DNA of 64,000 nt from Alphaproteobacteria bacterium (GTDB taxonomy: Bacteria; Pseudomonadota; Alphaproteobacteria; Rs-D84). Shown one piece after another: positions 51,021 to 59,565 of this stretch. Position 1 is the stretch's first letter, and each line of letters starts with the position of its first letter. Below the pieces are notes generated by a model. It made no database searches. It saw only the letters and a list, made by a program, of their open reading frames with translations, and was not told the origin of the DNA. Made by a program: the position numbers and the translations under genes. The stretch covers positions 1 to 64,000 of the forward strand of contig JAFQOQ010000025.1 in NCBI GenBank assembly GCA_017403085.1. Direction: 5' to 3'.

Positions 51021-51446
51021 ATGAAATTTAAACTGATTGCGGCGGCAACATGCGCGCTGGCACTGGCGGCATGTGGCGATAATGCACAAAACCCAGAAAT
51101 GTTAAAAGGCACAAACTTTGTTTCTGCCCAACCGGGTGTCGATATCAGCCTATCGTTCGACCCAGAAGAAATGCGCGTATATGGCCGCGTTGTAAATCTG
51201 TACAACGGCGGATATCAGGCAGATGGCAATGAAATTAAATTTGGCGAAATCGCATCTACTATGATGATGGGGCCAGCCGACGCCATGGAAACCGAACAAG
51301 AATATTTTCAATTCATCCCAACGGTTGAAAAATACGAATTCGCCGATGGAAAATTGACACTGATTGGCAATGACGGCAAGGAAATCATATTCGTGCAAGT
51401 CGAAGAATTGCCTGGCGACGGTGCGACCGAAACAACTGCGGAATAA
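51021..51446 (+). CDS. META-domain lipoprotein (HslJ-like)
   Basis: The protein has 141 residues. The lipobox LAAC is followed by a META domain: ISLSFDPEEMRVYGRVVNLYNGGYQADGNEIKFGEIASTMMMGPADAMETEQEYF. META proteins are stress-linked envelope proteins. AAGGAGATAAT precedes the ATG. Confidence 0.83.
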   Translation: MKFKLIAAATCALALAACGDNAQNPEMLKGTNFVSAQPGVDISLSFDPEEMRVYGRVVNLYNGGYQADGNEIKFGEIASTMMMGPADAMETEQEYFQFIPTVEKYEFADGKLTLIGNDGKEIIFVQVEELPGDGATETTAE

Positions 51447-51462
51447 AATCGTTGCAAAACAC

Positions 51463-51491
51463 TTGACAATGGGTCAAAACCCAGTTATAAT
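51463..51491 (+). promoter_or_regulatory. Consensus promoter of tRNA-Glu
   Basis: TTGACA-N17-TATAAT, a perfect match in both boxes and spacing. Confidence 0.9.
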
Positions 51492-51524
51492 TTGCCGGCG
51501 TTCGATTAAGGACATGGCAGTTTT

Positions 51525-51600
51525 GGCCCCATCGTCTAGAGGCCTAGGACACCGCCCTTTCAAGGCGAGAACACCGGTTCGAATCCGGTTGGGGCTGCCA
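51525..51600 (+). tRNA. tRNA-Glu (TTC)
   Basis: This is a 76-nt cloverleaf. Acceptor GGCCCCA pairs with TGGGGCT, the anticodon loop is CTTTCAA, the T-arm GGTTCGAATCC, and CCA is encoded. Its 3' end (GGGCTGCCAAA) is repeated at 57241, so it appears to be the integration target of the island. Confidence 0.97.
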
Positions 51601-53137
51601 AATCTGATTTTCCGTCCTTTTGGGCGGATTTTTTATTGAAAATCCAAGGGGTTGCGGCGGTTCGAAATCCACTCTCTATACAAAAAACAGGTTTTTGCTC
51701 AAAAAGTATATGAACCAATCGCTTGCGCTGGTTTAAACTTCCATTTTTCCACAGAATTGCGGGATTTTTGAAGAAACTATGCCCACGTTCCATGGCGGTT
51801 CGAAATTTCTGGGTGGCCGACATTGGCAACACATCTTTTAGTTGCTGTTCCAACTCTCGCTTCTTTGCTGATGCATGGCGTAACTGTTCAGAATATACTG
51901 CAACCATATCTTGGTCATCATTTCTATTTGCATCTGCCGCCAAACGACCAAACTGAACTATATCTTGTTCCAATTTTTCTATTTCCTTGTTCCATTTTTT
52001 GCGCTGCGCCAACACTTCATCATCCTTGGCTCTGCAAACACGCTGCAACACCACGTCGAATAAAAGAATCACATCATCTGGGGTCTGCATGCCATTCAAA
52101 CATTCCATAAAAGCATCTTCAACCAGCGCACGTTTAATTGATTTATTACGATGAACGCACCCCTTGTTATAGCATCGGTAATATGGATGTTTATTTTTAC
52201 GCCCCCTGGCAAAATATCCACTTAATGGATTACCGCAATATTCACAACAAATTTCATTACGCAAGGGAAATTCATATGCTAAATCTGAACGATGCGGCTG
52301 TCGCTTGTGTTTGTTTAGTTTGTTTTGAACTGCCTGAAACAAGTCCTGTGGGATAATTTTATCCATTTGCCATTCCCGACGTTCGATTCCCCAACGCCCG
52401 TATGCAAAGACACCAGTATAAACCTCGTTCTGTAACATATTAGAAACCTTGGTGTCATTTAACTTAACGTTATTAAACGCCCCTGATGCACGTAAGAATT
52501 CTGTAACATCATGCTTGGTTTCTAATTCCCCAGATGCGTATTTAGCAAATGCTTGGTAAATAACACTGGCTTTCGGCTCATCACGCACCAAAATAGTGCG
52601 TTTATGTTCATTTTTTACGCGTTTAAGCCCCGATGGCGGATTTAACGGATAAAATCCCAGTGTGCATAATGCACGCATGCTGTTAGTTGTTTTTTCTGCC
52701 AATTCATCACTATACATTTGTGCGCGCAACACATCAAAACCACGCATAAATCGCCCCATGGCATTATTTTCCGATTTGCCACCGACCACCGTTTGTAATT
52801 CCAAGTCATATTTCATAATAACATTTTCAATTGCCGTGTAATAAACACCCATATTGCGCGCCAAGCGCGACATGTCATAACACAGAATGCGAATATGTTT
52901 ATGTTTGTGATTTTTTTCGATATATTCAACCATGGCGTCCAGTCCAGGGCGGTTTGTTTTCCACCCCGACACCCCGTCTTCATAAAAGAATTTATCTATT
53001 TTGAAACCATTGTTGTTTGCATAGTTCAAACACGCCTGTTTTTGTGATGTTATTGTTTCGTTTTTCGCTTGTTTATCCGATGAAACACGACAAAGGCACA
53101 ATGTTTCTATTGGCAGGTTTTTAGTTGTTTGGGACAT
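51560..53137 (-). CDS. Large serine recombinase (integrase of the island)
   Basis: The protein has 525 residues. The N-terminal resolvase domain has the nucleophile in CRVSSDKQ (about residues 16-23) and DMSRLARN. A recombinase domain and a zinc ribbon (CEYCGNPLSGYF...YYRCYNKGC, about 286-320) follow, then a coiled coil (about 380-440). The last 13 codons (AAPTGFEPVFSP) are antisense to the tRNA-Glu 3' half, so the C-terminus depends on the integration junction. It likely integrates and excises the element. Confidence 0.92.
   Translation of the reverse strand: MSQTTKNLPIETLCLCRVSSDKQAKNETITSQKQACLNYANNNGFKIDKFFYEDGVSGWKTNRPGLDAMVEYIEKNHKHKHIRILCYDMSRLARNMGVYYTAIENVIMKYDLELQTVVGGKSENNAMGRFMRGFDVLRAQMYSDELAEKTTNSMRALCTLGFYPLNPPSGLKRVKNEHKRTILVRDEPKASVIYQAFAKYASGELETKHDVTEFLRASGAFNNVKLNDTKVSNMLQNEVYTGVFAYGRWGIERREWQMDKIIPQDLFQAVQNKLNKHKRQPHRSDLAYEFPLRNEICCEYCGNPLSGYFARGRKNKHPYYRCYNKGCVHRNKSIKRALVEDAFMECLNGMQTPDDVILLFDVVLQRVCRAKDDEVLAQRKKWNKEIEKLEQDIVQFGRLAADANRNDDQDMVAVYSEQLRHASAKKRELEQQLKDVLPMSATQKFRTAMERGHSFFKNPAILWKNGSLNQRKRLVHILFEQKPVFCIESGFRTAATPWIFNKKSAQKDGKSDLAAPTGFEPVFSP
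51591..51637. repeat. Attachment-site candidate attL: tRNA-Glu 3' end plus hairpin
   Basis: GGGGCTGCCAAATCTGATTTTCCGTCC... contains the tRNA end followed by a TCCGTCC-TTTT-GGGCGGA terminator hairpin. GGGCTGCCAAA recurs at 57241-57251. Confidence 0.5.
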
Positions 53138-53162
53138 ATCATCACCCCTTTAATTGCAATTT

Positions 53163-53297
53163 TTATTTTGTTAATAAAGTCCAGGCAAGTTCCTCCATAA
53201 TCTCCACAAGTTTTGCCAACTGCTCATCTGTTAATTTGGTATGTTTCAAATACTTTCTTGCATCAGACACCGACATAATCGCCATCGCATATACCAT
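53163..53297 (-). CDS. Tiny ORF upstream of the recombinase
   Basis: The ORF encodes 44 residues, ending SVSDARKYLKHTKLTDEQLAKLVEIMEELAWTLLTK. A small helical protein of this type often accompanies recombinases (excisionase or accessory factor). No clear ribosome-binding site. An overlapping 38-residue frame at 53246-53362 (MKKSNGNLVLIIGSTEAKTQ...) starts within the stop of the MerR-like gene (ATGA) and is an alternative. Confidence 0.45.
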   Translation of the reverse strand: MVYAMAIMSVSDARKYLKHTKLTDEQLAKLVEIMEELAWTLLTK

Positions 53298-53358
53298 TTA
53301 GGTTGCGTTTTGGCTTCGGTGCTTCCGATAATCAAAACAAGATTTCCATTGGACTTTT

Positions 53359-54216
53359 TCATTTTGTCACCTTTCTTTTCTTTACTTGTTTGATGTGTAT
53401 AATATTACCGTTACGTATCGATACTTCGACACTACCAAACCCTATTCCGTTTATGATTTTATGCAATTCGTCTTCTGGCGACTTGTTATGCGAATATTCT
53501 ATTTCTAAACAATCTATTTGACCATCGTGTTTTTTTGCGCTGACAGTACTGTTTTTTGGTGCTTCATTTACTGCATCAATTAAATCTTTTTCGCCATTAT
53601 TTAACCACGTTGTGTTTTCAACATGCTTTGCTATTTCCCGATTTATAAATGTTTCATCAAAAACATCATTCAAATTCATTGTAATGTATGTACTTGGCAT
53701 ACACCCGCTTTGTTGATTTTTTAATATATCGCGTTGAGTCATAATCGCCGCACCGCCATCATCAAAAACCAGCAAATAAATATTACCGTCACCAGACATG
53801 CAAATGGAACGCCACAGCGCGAATTCTAACAACGTTAATGATTCTTGGCGTTTCTCATAATAATCATCTGTATTCGGTTCTATATCCGTATCTAACACTA
53901 AACAAAATAACGCCCGATATGTTCTTTTTAGCGCCCCATTGGATAAACCAATTTTACGCAACCTTGTTGCAATACCAACGAACAAAATGTCCATAAGTGT
54001 AAATTTATGCCATCCACGGTCATCAGAACGAATATCTGTTAATACCCCCGTTTGCAACCAGTAATTTATTACCCGCGAAGAAATACCCGTGTTATTAGCG
54101 GTATATTGTTTTTTTCGCCACGTATTTATTGTTTCCCAGTTATCTTCTGTTGCAGCCGCATGTCCAAGCCCCATTTCACGCAGCGTTTCATCGGTATATT
54201 CCAGCATGATGGTCAT
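53359..54216 (-). CDS. MerR-like regulator
   Basis: The protein has about 285 residues. A winged-helix segment, GISSRVINYWLQTGVLTDIRSDDRGWHKFTLMDILFVGIATRLRKIGLS, fits the MerR/HTH_17 type. The C-terminal 200 residues are unrecognised and probably bind a ligand or partner. ATG at 54216 is favoured by AAGGGG about 7 nt upstream. Its stop overlaps a small downstream frame (ATGA). Confidence 0.7.
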   Translation of the reverse strand: MTIMLEYTDETLREMGLGHAAATEDNWETINTWRKKQYTANNTGISSRVINYWLQTGVLTDIRSDDRGWHKFTLMDILFVGIATRLRKIGLSNGALKRTYRALFCLVLDTDIEPNTDDYYEKRQESLTLLEFALWRSICMSGDGNIYLLVFDDGGAAIMTQRDILKNQQSGCMPSTYITMNLNDVFDETFINREIAKHVENTTWLNNGEKDLIDAVNEAPKNSTVSAKKHDGQIDCLEIEYSHNKSPEDELHKIINGIGFGSVEVSIRNGNIIHIKQVKKRKVTK

Positions 54217-54299
54217 TATCATTCCCCTTATGAACTCATGACCATAATAGGAACGAATAAACATAAAAGCAAGAAAAACATTACATTATTGTAATATTT

Positions 54300-55481
54300 T
54301 TATTTCGTGCCGAATTTCTTTTGTTGCATTTTGCGATATTCTGCCTTGGCGGTGATATTCGGGGTAATTTTGATTAATTCATCCCAATCATCATAACTGA
54401 AAAACCTATCCCTGAAATCATGTGCGGCGGCGATGAAACGCTTTTCTCTGGCGTTGTCATTATTGTATGCATATACACTCCACAAATATTTATAATACAG
54501 GAATTGGGCAACATTTTGCGAAACCATGTCACACTCGTCATAGAAACGGTTTGCGAAATTTCTTCCCGGTTCATTATGCAATATTTCTACGCCGTTGCCG
54601 CAAAAGGCATAAGAAGCGGGTTTGTCATAAATGTCCCACGCTTCTTCACCGTTGCCCCAGCGATATTGCCCCTGACACTCCAAAATATAATGCGGTTCAA
54701 TAAATTCAACAGGTTGCGCTGGCACAGGTTCATACACTTTATATTCTTGCCAAAAACCAATAAAACGGATTTCGCGAAACGATTGCGCTTTAACGCTAGT
54801 ATCTTTGCACAACCAGTCCCACACATCATCCAGTGCACCCGCACGCAATAAAATCAGTTCTTTTTGTGCGTTTTCATGGGTCGCTGGCTGTGACCGAACA
54901 ATTTCCAATGGTGTCTTTTTTGTCCCGTCTATCATCGTGGCAGCATTTACATTTGCACCGTTAGCAACCAGCATTTCAATGATTTCAACTGATGAATTCT
55001 GTCGCAGTGCGTTGGTTAACGGACTATCCCCAACGTCATACTCATCAACCCAATCTACGATTTCGCCACGCTGTATATGTTTGTTTAATTCGTCTGGCGT
55101 TATTTTAGACCAATCTTCAATATTCAATAAATCATGACCTGGCGTGTCTGGATTGATATTTTTACGTCTGGCCGAATAAATTTCAGGTTTTATGATATTC
55201 TCAATGTTATCAACATCAGGTTCGTTCAATTCAGATTCTATTGCCATTTCCACCATATAATCTATACTTGACTGGCGGTTTTCAAATACATCAATATCCA
55301 TCCCGCCATCAAATATATTTTCGGCTCTTTTGGCAACATTATACTTTGATTCAACCCATTTTCCACCGATAAACACCTCTGTTTTACCAGAACCATCCAC
55401 ACGATAGACATAGCCATCACCATAATAATCATACTTGGAAAAATCCAAATCTAATGCTTTTAAGATTTCATCTTTGTTCAT
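54300..55481 (-). CDS. Ankyrin-repeat protein
   Basis: The protein has 393 residues. The N-terminal part (about 1-130) is acidic and unrecognised. Central ankyrin repeats are at about 150-235 (SPLTNALRQNSSVEIIEMLVANGANVNAAT, TPLEIVRSQ...). The C-terminal part (about 240-390) is aromatic-rich. ATG at 55481 is used because AAAAGG precedes it; an in-frame GTG lies 9 nt upstream. It sits 54 nt from the nuclease-like gene and may function with it. Confidence 0.78.
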   Translation of the reverse strand: MNKDEILKALDLDFSKYDYYGDGYVYRVDGSGKTEVFIGGKWVESKYNVAKRAENIFDGGMDIDVFENRQSSIDYMVEMAIESELNEPDVDNIENIIKPEIYSARRKNINPDTPGHDLLNIEDWSKITPDELNKHIQRGEIVDWVDEYDVGDSPLTNALRQNSSVEIIEMLVANGANVNAATMIDGTKKTPLEIVRSQPATHENAQKELILLRAGALDDVWDWLCKDTSVKAQSFREIRFIGFWQEYKVYEPVPAQPVEFIEPHYILECQGQYRWGNGEEAWDIYDKPASYAFCGNGVEILHNEPGRNFANRFYDECDMVSQNVAQFLYYKYLWSVYAYNNDNAREKRFIAAAHDFRDRFFSYDDWDELIKITPNITAKAEYRKMQQKKFGTK

Positions 55482-55535
55482 TTTGTTCACCTTTTCTCAT
55501 TTTTTTAATATACGACCAAGCAGCGTGTTATTATG

Positions 55536-56462
55536 TTATTCATCGTATTTGGCCAGCGCATTCTTAAATTTAAACGCCGCATCCATATACCAATCAAAAA
55601 TTGCTTGTTCAGACGTAGCCAAATCTTTTGGCATTTCCCAGCGGATGGTGCATGTGTTTTCAGATTCTTTCCATTTTAATTTTGTGCCAAGTTCATTTTC
55701 AATATTGCCTGCATTGGCCTTTAAATGGTCATACAGTGGCTTTTGATTAATCATATACGCGGTTATACTGCAACCCTTTTTGCTGGGTTGTGCGATGTTT
55801 GCAACATAGAAATGATAGCGTTTATCACCAAAGGTTAAATCCAGGTATGATTTGGAACTGATTTTACGATTGCGAAACACATCGGTAAAATGTTTATTCT
55901 TGGATGCGTATTCTACAAAACGTTCCCAAAATCCCATACGTTCTTTTTGAATGTCGTTCATGGAACTTTTGTATTTGATATTTCGTTCCCAATCATTTGG
56001 GCTTTCCACAATCTCAAATATTGGGGCAGGATTAGAATTGTCTATCTGAATCAGTTTAATCGTCATCAAAAAGAATGCAACATCTTCGTCCGTATGTTCG
56101 TTTAGCCATTGTATGGCACTGCGATGTTCGTCACCCGCCTTTTCGGCAACCCAGATAACAATATTAGCCCGTTTCCCAGAACCATAGGTGATAATCTTTC
56201 CCAAATGGTCGTGATTTGTTTGACCATACTGGTTTTCAATAATAACGTTGCGACCATCTGTGCTGTTTTCAGTTGTAAAAATGTCCGCACGATATGCCCC
56301 AACGGGCACTTCAACAGTTGCAGGCCCAAAGGGTATGCCAATTTTGTCACTTAACTTATCTAAATTTTCTGGTTGTGCCAACCATGGTGTAAAGTCCGAT
56401 GATTCACTGGGCCATACATCACGTATTGATACTTCTTTTATATTTCCGAGAGTTTTTTTCAC
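55536..56462 (-). CDS. DUF4268 protein with PD-(D/E)XK nuclease-like N-terminus
   Basis: The protein has 308 residues. The N-terminal part, VPVGAYRADIFT...RNVIIENQYGQTNHDHLGKIITYGSG, holds the D...ExQ pattern of PD-(D/E)XK nucleases. The C-terminal DUF4268 domain includes FWERFVEYASKNKHFTDVF and SYLDLTFGDKRYHFYVANIAQPSKKGCSITAYM. GTG start at 56462 with AAAGGAT upstream. Such proteins are found in restriction or defence settings, but the target here is unknown. Confidence 0.8.
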   Translation of the reverse strand: MKKTLGNIKEVSIRDVWPSESSDFTPWLAQPENLDKLSDKIGIPFGPATVEVPVGAYRADIFTTENSTDGRNVIIENQYGQTNHDHLGKIITYGSGKRANIVIWVAEKAGDEHRSAIQWLNEHTDEDVAFFLMTIKLIQIDNSNPAPIFEIVESPNDWERNIKYKSSMNDIQKERMGFWERFVEYASKNKHFTDVFRNRKISSKSYLDLTFGDKRYHFYVANIAQPSKKGCSITAYMINQKPLYDHLKANAGNIENELGTKLKWKESENTCTIRWEMPKDLATSEQAIFDWYMDAAFKFKNALAKYDE

Positions 56463-56469
56463 ACAATAT

Positions 56470-56655
56470 CCTTTTGCTGTATTCGACCCACAAAAGGATG
56501 GTGCGGGGTGTTAAAGAAATCACAGTAAGATGACCCTGATGGTCTTTGGGCAAGCCCTGTTGTATAACCATCAGCACCCCGCGTACAGGACGCAGGGATA
56601 TATGATTTAGGTGCATATCAACCACCCTTACTGCGAGGTTCTTTATGCCTCGGCA
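56470..56655. other. Highly structured leader/intergenic region
   Basis: It holds nested inverted repeats. The core is GCGGGGTG (56503) ... CTGATGGT (56536) ... GGGC AA GCCC ... ACCATCAG (56567) CACCCCGC (56575). Outer stems are CCTTTTG/CAAAAGG (56470/56491) and CGAGG/CCTCG (about 56633-56655). It may be an RNA leader of the nuclease-like gene or a DNA structure such as a replication or recombination origin. Confidence 0.55.
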
Positions 56656-56713
56656 TCCGTTCATGGATACATCAATATTATAGTACAAATTCAGTAAATT
56701 TCAATGGAGTTTC

Positions 56714-57031
56714 TTAAAATTCCCAGGAAGATAAATTTAATTCATCATCTGTTGCCATTTGTTGCAGTTCTGTGGGCGTTTCACCGACAAATTTCATAAT
56801 GGTAACAAAGGCACGAACATCACCCTTTAACGCCCGATTAATCAGCGCAACAGCCATGGCATCTTTTATGCTTTGACCATCTTCATGTGGTAATAACAAT
56901 GCTTCGGTTAAAATCTGACGCATTTTACGCTTTTCACGTCTTGTAATACCACTGGCAACACCACCTTTTCGGCCTTTTTCTCTCGCTTCATTCACGCTTT
57001 GTATCGGATGTAGGTTTTGTTCATTTGCCAT
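56714..57031 (-). CDS. Small GRKGG-motif protein
   Basis: The protein has 105 residues. The pattern NEAREKGRKGGVASGITRREKRKMRQILTEALL...AMAVALINRALKGDVRAFVTIMKFVGETP is common in small proteins carried by mobile elements and phages (DUF5681-like, sometimes near terminases). Function unproven. CGAGG precedes the ATG. Confidence 0.6.
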   Translation of the reverse strand: MANEQNLHPIQSVNEAREKGRKGGVASGITRREKRKMRQILTEALLLPHEDGQSIKDAMAVALINRALKGDVRAFVTIMKFVGETPTELQQMATDDELNLSSWEF

Positions 57032-57240
57032 ATAAACCTCGTTATGGTTATGTATTTGTTGCCCATATATACTGTATATAAAACATATTATAATCTGGGT
57101 AGGGATAGTATATCGTGGAATCCTGCGGCTTTTGTAAAAACATCAGTTATTCCCCCTGTACAGCGAAACATCAGCATCCGTAAGCAATTCCGCGATTTTT
57201 ATAATCTGGTCAATAATTTGGTTAGCATTTTTTTCTATGT

Positions 57241-57289
57241 GGGCTGCCAAAAATCAAAAACACCCGTTTGGGTGTTTTTTATTTTTGTT
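57241..57289 (+). repeat. Att-like repeat R1 (candidate attR of the recombinase element)
   Basis: GGGCTGCCAAA is an 11-bp match to the 3' end of tRNA-Glu. It is followed, like the tRNA, by a rho-independent hairpin. Confidence 0.5.
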
Positions 57290-57480
57290 AAAGCAGACCC
57301 AACCGGATACGCCAGAGTGCCAACATTGGTGCGTATGCACCATATGAAAACGCAGTTTTCGTGGGCAACGCCTACAGGCACGCATGGCGAATACGAGAAT
57401 ACACAATTAGAAAAATCTTAAAAAATCGACCGGGTGAGATTTTTTTGATTTTTATTATTGTGTATCGAGGGGGCGATGTT

Positions 57481-57600
57481 GGCCCTGCCAAAAATCAAAA
57501 TCACCCGTTTGGGTGATTTTTTATTCGTTTTCAAATACTTTCACAAGTTCGTAAGTTAGGAGGTATAAACAGCCACCGTTTTACAGATTTACAAACTTTT
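57481..57600 (+). repeat. Att-like repeat R2
   Basis: CCCTGCCAAAAATCAAAA, hairpin TCACCCG-TTT-GGGTGA, then GTTCGTAAGT...CCACCGTTTTACAGATTTACAAAC. The second half resembles R3 and R4. Confidence 0.5.
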
Positions 57601-57657
57601 TAAATAAAAAACTCGCCAAAATGACGAGTTTTTATAGTTTTTGCATATCAACCAAAA

Positions 57658-59172
57658 CTATGCGACACGTTGATATTCACAGCATTTTTGTTGGTACATT
57701 TTTGTATATTTTTGCATACGCAACAAGTTGTATTCACGTTCGCATTTTTCTTTGTACGCCTGGGCCCGGACTTTATTATTAACACAGGCAGACCAAGTCA
57801 TCTCGGCTTTTCTTAAGCGCTGTGCCAACATTTGTTTCTTTGGGTCATTGGCCGGTGTTCTGGCGTATTCATTTTTGATTCTTTCTTTTTCTGCTGTGGC
57901 GGCTTTTAATCTGTCCACCGCACAATCATAATCACGAATAGCCTGCTGCAATTTATTCCATGCCTGTTGCATCCGATTAACATGTTCAGGACGAGGCTGA
58001 CGTGGCTGCTCTGGACGAGATTGTCCCCCACGATTTCTGATGTATCGCGACATAACACTGTACGCCTCGTTTATTTGTTGCATCTTGCGTTTTGCTGCTT
58101 CTTCATTACCCTGGTTTCTGTCTGGGTGCCAGATTTTGCACAATTTACGATACGCCGCTTTTACATCTTGCTCGGTTGCGTTCAAGGACACGCCTAAAAT
58201 GCTTGCAGCCTGTTGCGGTGTCATAATAGCCTTGGCAAACGATTTTATATTCTGGGTATTTTGTTTCGTTTTCTGGGCGGCTTTATATATATCCTGATAA
58301 TTTTCTGTTCCTTGCTGGGTACTGCTTTGTGGTTTGCCCTGCTCATCATAGGTTACAGAAGACACAACCTTGCCGTCTTGGTAATTTGTTATCGTGCACA
58401 AATTTCCAGATGGATAATAAGTTGTTTGGGATACAGTTTCCAGACTATCACCTTTCTTAACACGTCTGGTGATACATGCAACTTTATCGCCATTAAAGTT
58501 AACCTCATCCGTTTCCTTTAATTGTGCACTGATAACAACTTTGCCTTCTTCATCATATTGCGCTATGGATGCGATATAAGACGCACCATGTTTTTCATCG
58601 TACAAGTCATTACTAAATCCGCCACTTGTGGTAACATTAAAATTCGATATCCACACAGCTTTTTGTTGATATGTTACTACTGACTGAAGCTTTCCATTAG
58701 CATGATATTGCTTTGTCTCTGATGTTAACCAGAATGCTTTGTCGTGCACCCACACTTTAACTTTTTGTGTAGAAGATCGTTTTCGCCCTTTATCATCAAA
58801 TACAATTTCTTGGATAGAATTATTACGAGGTTGTGTCACCGATTGAATATACCCATTACAAAAAGTAACAACATCATCTTTATCTATCGTTATTTGGCTG
58901 ACGATATTGCAATTGCTGTCGTACTGTGTAATTACATTACGATGTTTGATAGAAGCGACACGTCCATTATGATATGTGATATCTTTGTCTGAAATTCCTG
59001 TTATTTGTTCTTTGAACAAAACATGTCCATCAGAATCATACTGGATTAACCACATACCGCTGTACAAAGAATCTATAATCTGTGTAGCTAATTTTCCATC
59101 CGGACTGAAAGTCTCGTTACGAACAATCCCTTCCATACGTTGGTGTTGTTTATTTTGATTTACTTTTGTCAT
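57658..59172 (-). CDS. MORN-like repeat protein fused to a DnaJ domain
   Basis: The protein has 504 residues. Residues about 30-290 are YwqK/MORN-type antitoxin-like beta repeats (GKLQSVVTYQ..., GNLCTITNYQDGKVVSSVTYDEQGKPQSS). A J domain follows at about 318-380 with HPDRN. A long coiled coil (about 400-500) ends the chain. J domains recruit DnaK, so the protein could bring a chaperone to a bound target. No signal peptide. AAGGAG precedes ATG 59172. Confidence 0.78.
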   Translation of the reverse strand: MTKVNQNKQHQRMEGIVRNETFSPDGKLATQIIDSLYSGMWLIQYDSDGHVLFKEQITGISDKDITYHNGRVASIKHRNVITQYDSNCNIVSQITIDKDDVVTFCNGYIQSVTQPRNNSIQEIVFDDKGRKRSSTQKVKVWVHDKAFWLTSETKQYHANGKLQSVVTYQQKAVWISNFNVTTSGGFSNDLYDEKHGASYIASIAQYDEEGKVVISAQLKETDEVNFNGDKVACITRRVKKGDSLETVSQTTYYPSGNLCTITNYQDGKVVSSVTYDEQGKPQSSTQQGTENYQDIYKAAQKTKQNTQNIKSFAKAIMTPQQAASILGVSLNATEQDVKAAYRKLCKIWHPDRNQGNEEAAKRKMQQINEAYSVMSRYIRNRGGQSRPEQPRQPRPEHVNRMQQAWNKLQQAIRDYDCAVDRLKAATAEKERIKNEYARTPANDPKKQMLAQRLRKAEMTWSACVNNKVRAQAYKEKCEREYNLLRMQKYTKMYQQKCCEYQRVA

Positions 59173-59270
59173 AGCAAACTCCTTTATTTTTATAAAATTC
59201 AATTTAATTAACAGACAATTTAAATCGGATCTATGCAGTAGTGCCGGAATCTATATTTGTGGATATTTAA

Positions 59271-59372
59271 CTAAATACTGGCATTAACACATAAATCCAA
59301 TGTGTTTGCCAACCTTTCAGGAGTTTTGCTTTGTTCTGTATTGAAAGATTTTCTAAGTTTATTTGCGGTCAT
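59271..59372 (-). CDS. 33-residue micro-ORF with its own promoter
   Basis: The ORF begins MTANKLRKSFNTEQSKTPERL and ends LDLCVNASI. AGAGGTG sits 6 nt upstream of the ATG, and a TTGACA-N18-TATATT promoter is at 59424-59453. A perfect 12-bp inverted repeat lies between promoter and ORF. No family known. Confidence 0.5.
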   Translation of the reverse strand: MTANKLRKSFNTEQSKTPERLANTLDLCVNASI

Positions 59373-59395
59373 GATAGCACCTCTTGGTTATGCTG

Positions 59396-59425
59396 TTCAT
59401 GATACGGTTCTCTCCGTATCATGAA
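59396..59425. promoter_or_regulatory. Perfect palindromic operator
   Basis: TTCATGATACGG-TTCTCT-CCGTATCATGAA: two 12-bp arms around a 6-bp loop. It overlaps the expected transcription start of the micro-ORF promoter (TTGACA at 59448-59453, TATATT at 59424-59429). Confidence 0.7.
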
Positions 59426-59565
59426 TATATAGCACAACAATTGTATTTGTCAAGCCGTTTTATAAAATTTTATACATTTCTTTTCTATATGCTAAAAACG
59501 CCTTTATTTCTTTCCCAAACAACAACATGTCATGTATAAAATCAGCTCGTGAATTGTATAGTATG

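Larger units (their letters stand above)
57032..57657. other. Gene-free interval with two att-like repeats
   Basis: About 625 bp without a convincing gene. It contains GGGCTGCCAAAAATCAAAA plus a CACCCG-TTT-GGGTG hairpin at 57241-57289, a second copy at 57481-57600, and the terminator of the MORN/J gene at about 57608-57636 (CTCG...CGAG, T's). Confidence 0.7.

Noticed and set aside
56419-56688. 89-codon minus-strand frame
   Set aside because: It spans the nested stems and overlaps the nuclease-like gene start; more likely structure than coding.
57017-57421. 134-codon plus-strand frame
   Set aside because: It passes through the R1 terminator hairpin; composition is not protein-like at the start. 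Its last 40 codons could be a gene fragment, but I could not support that.
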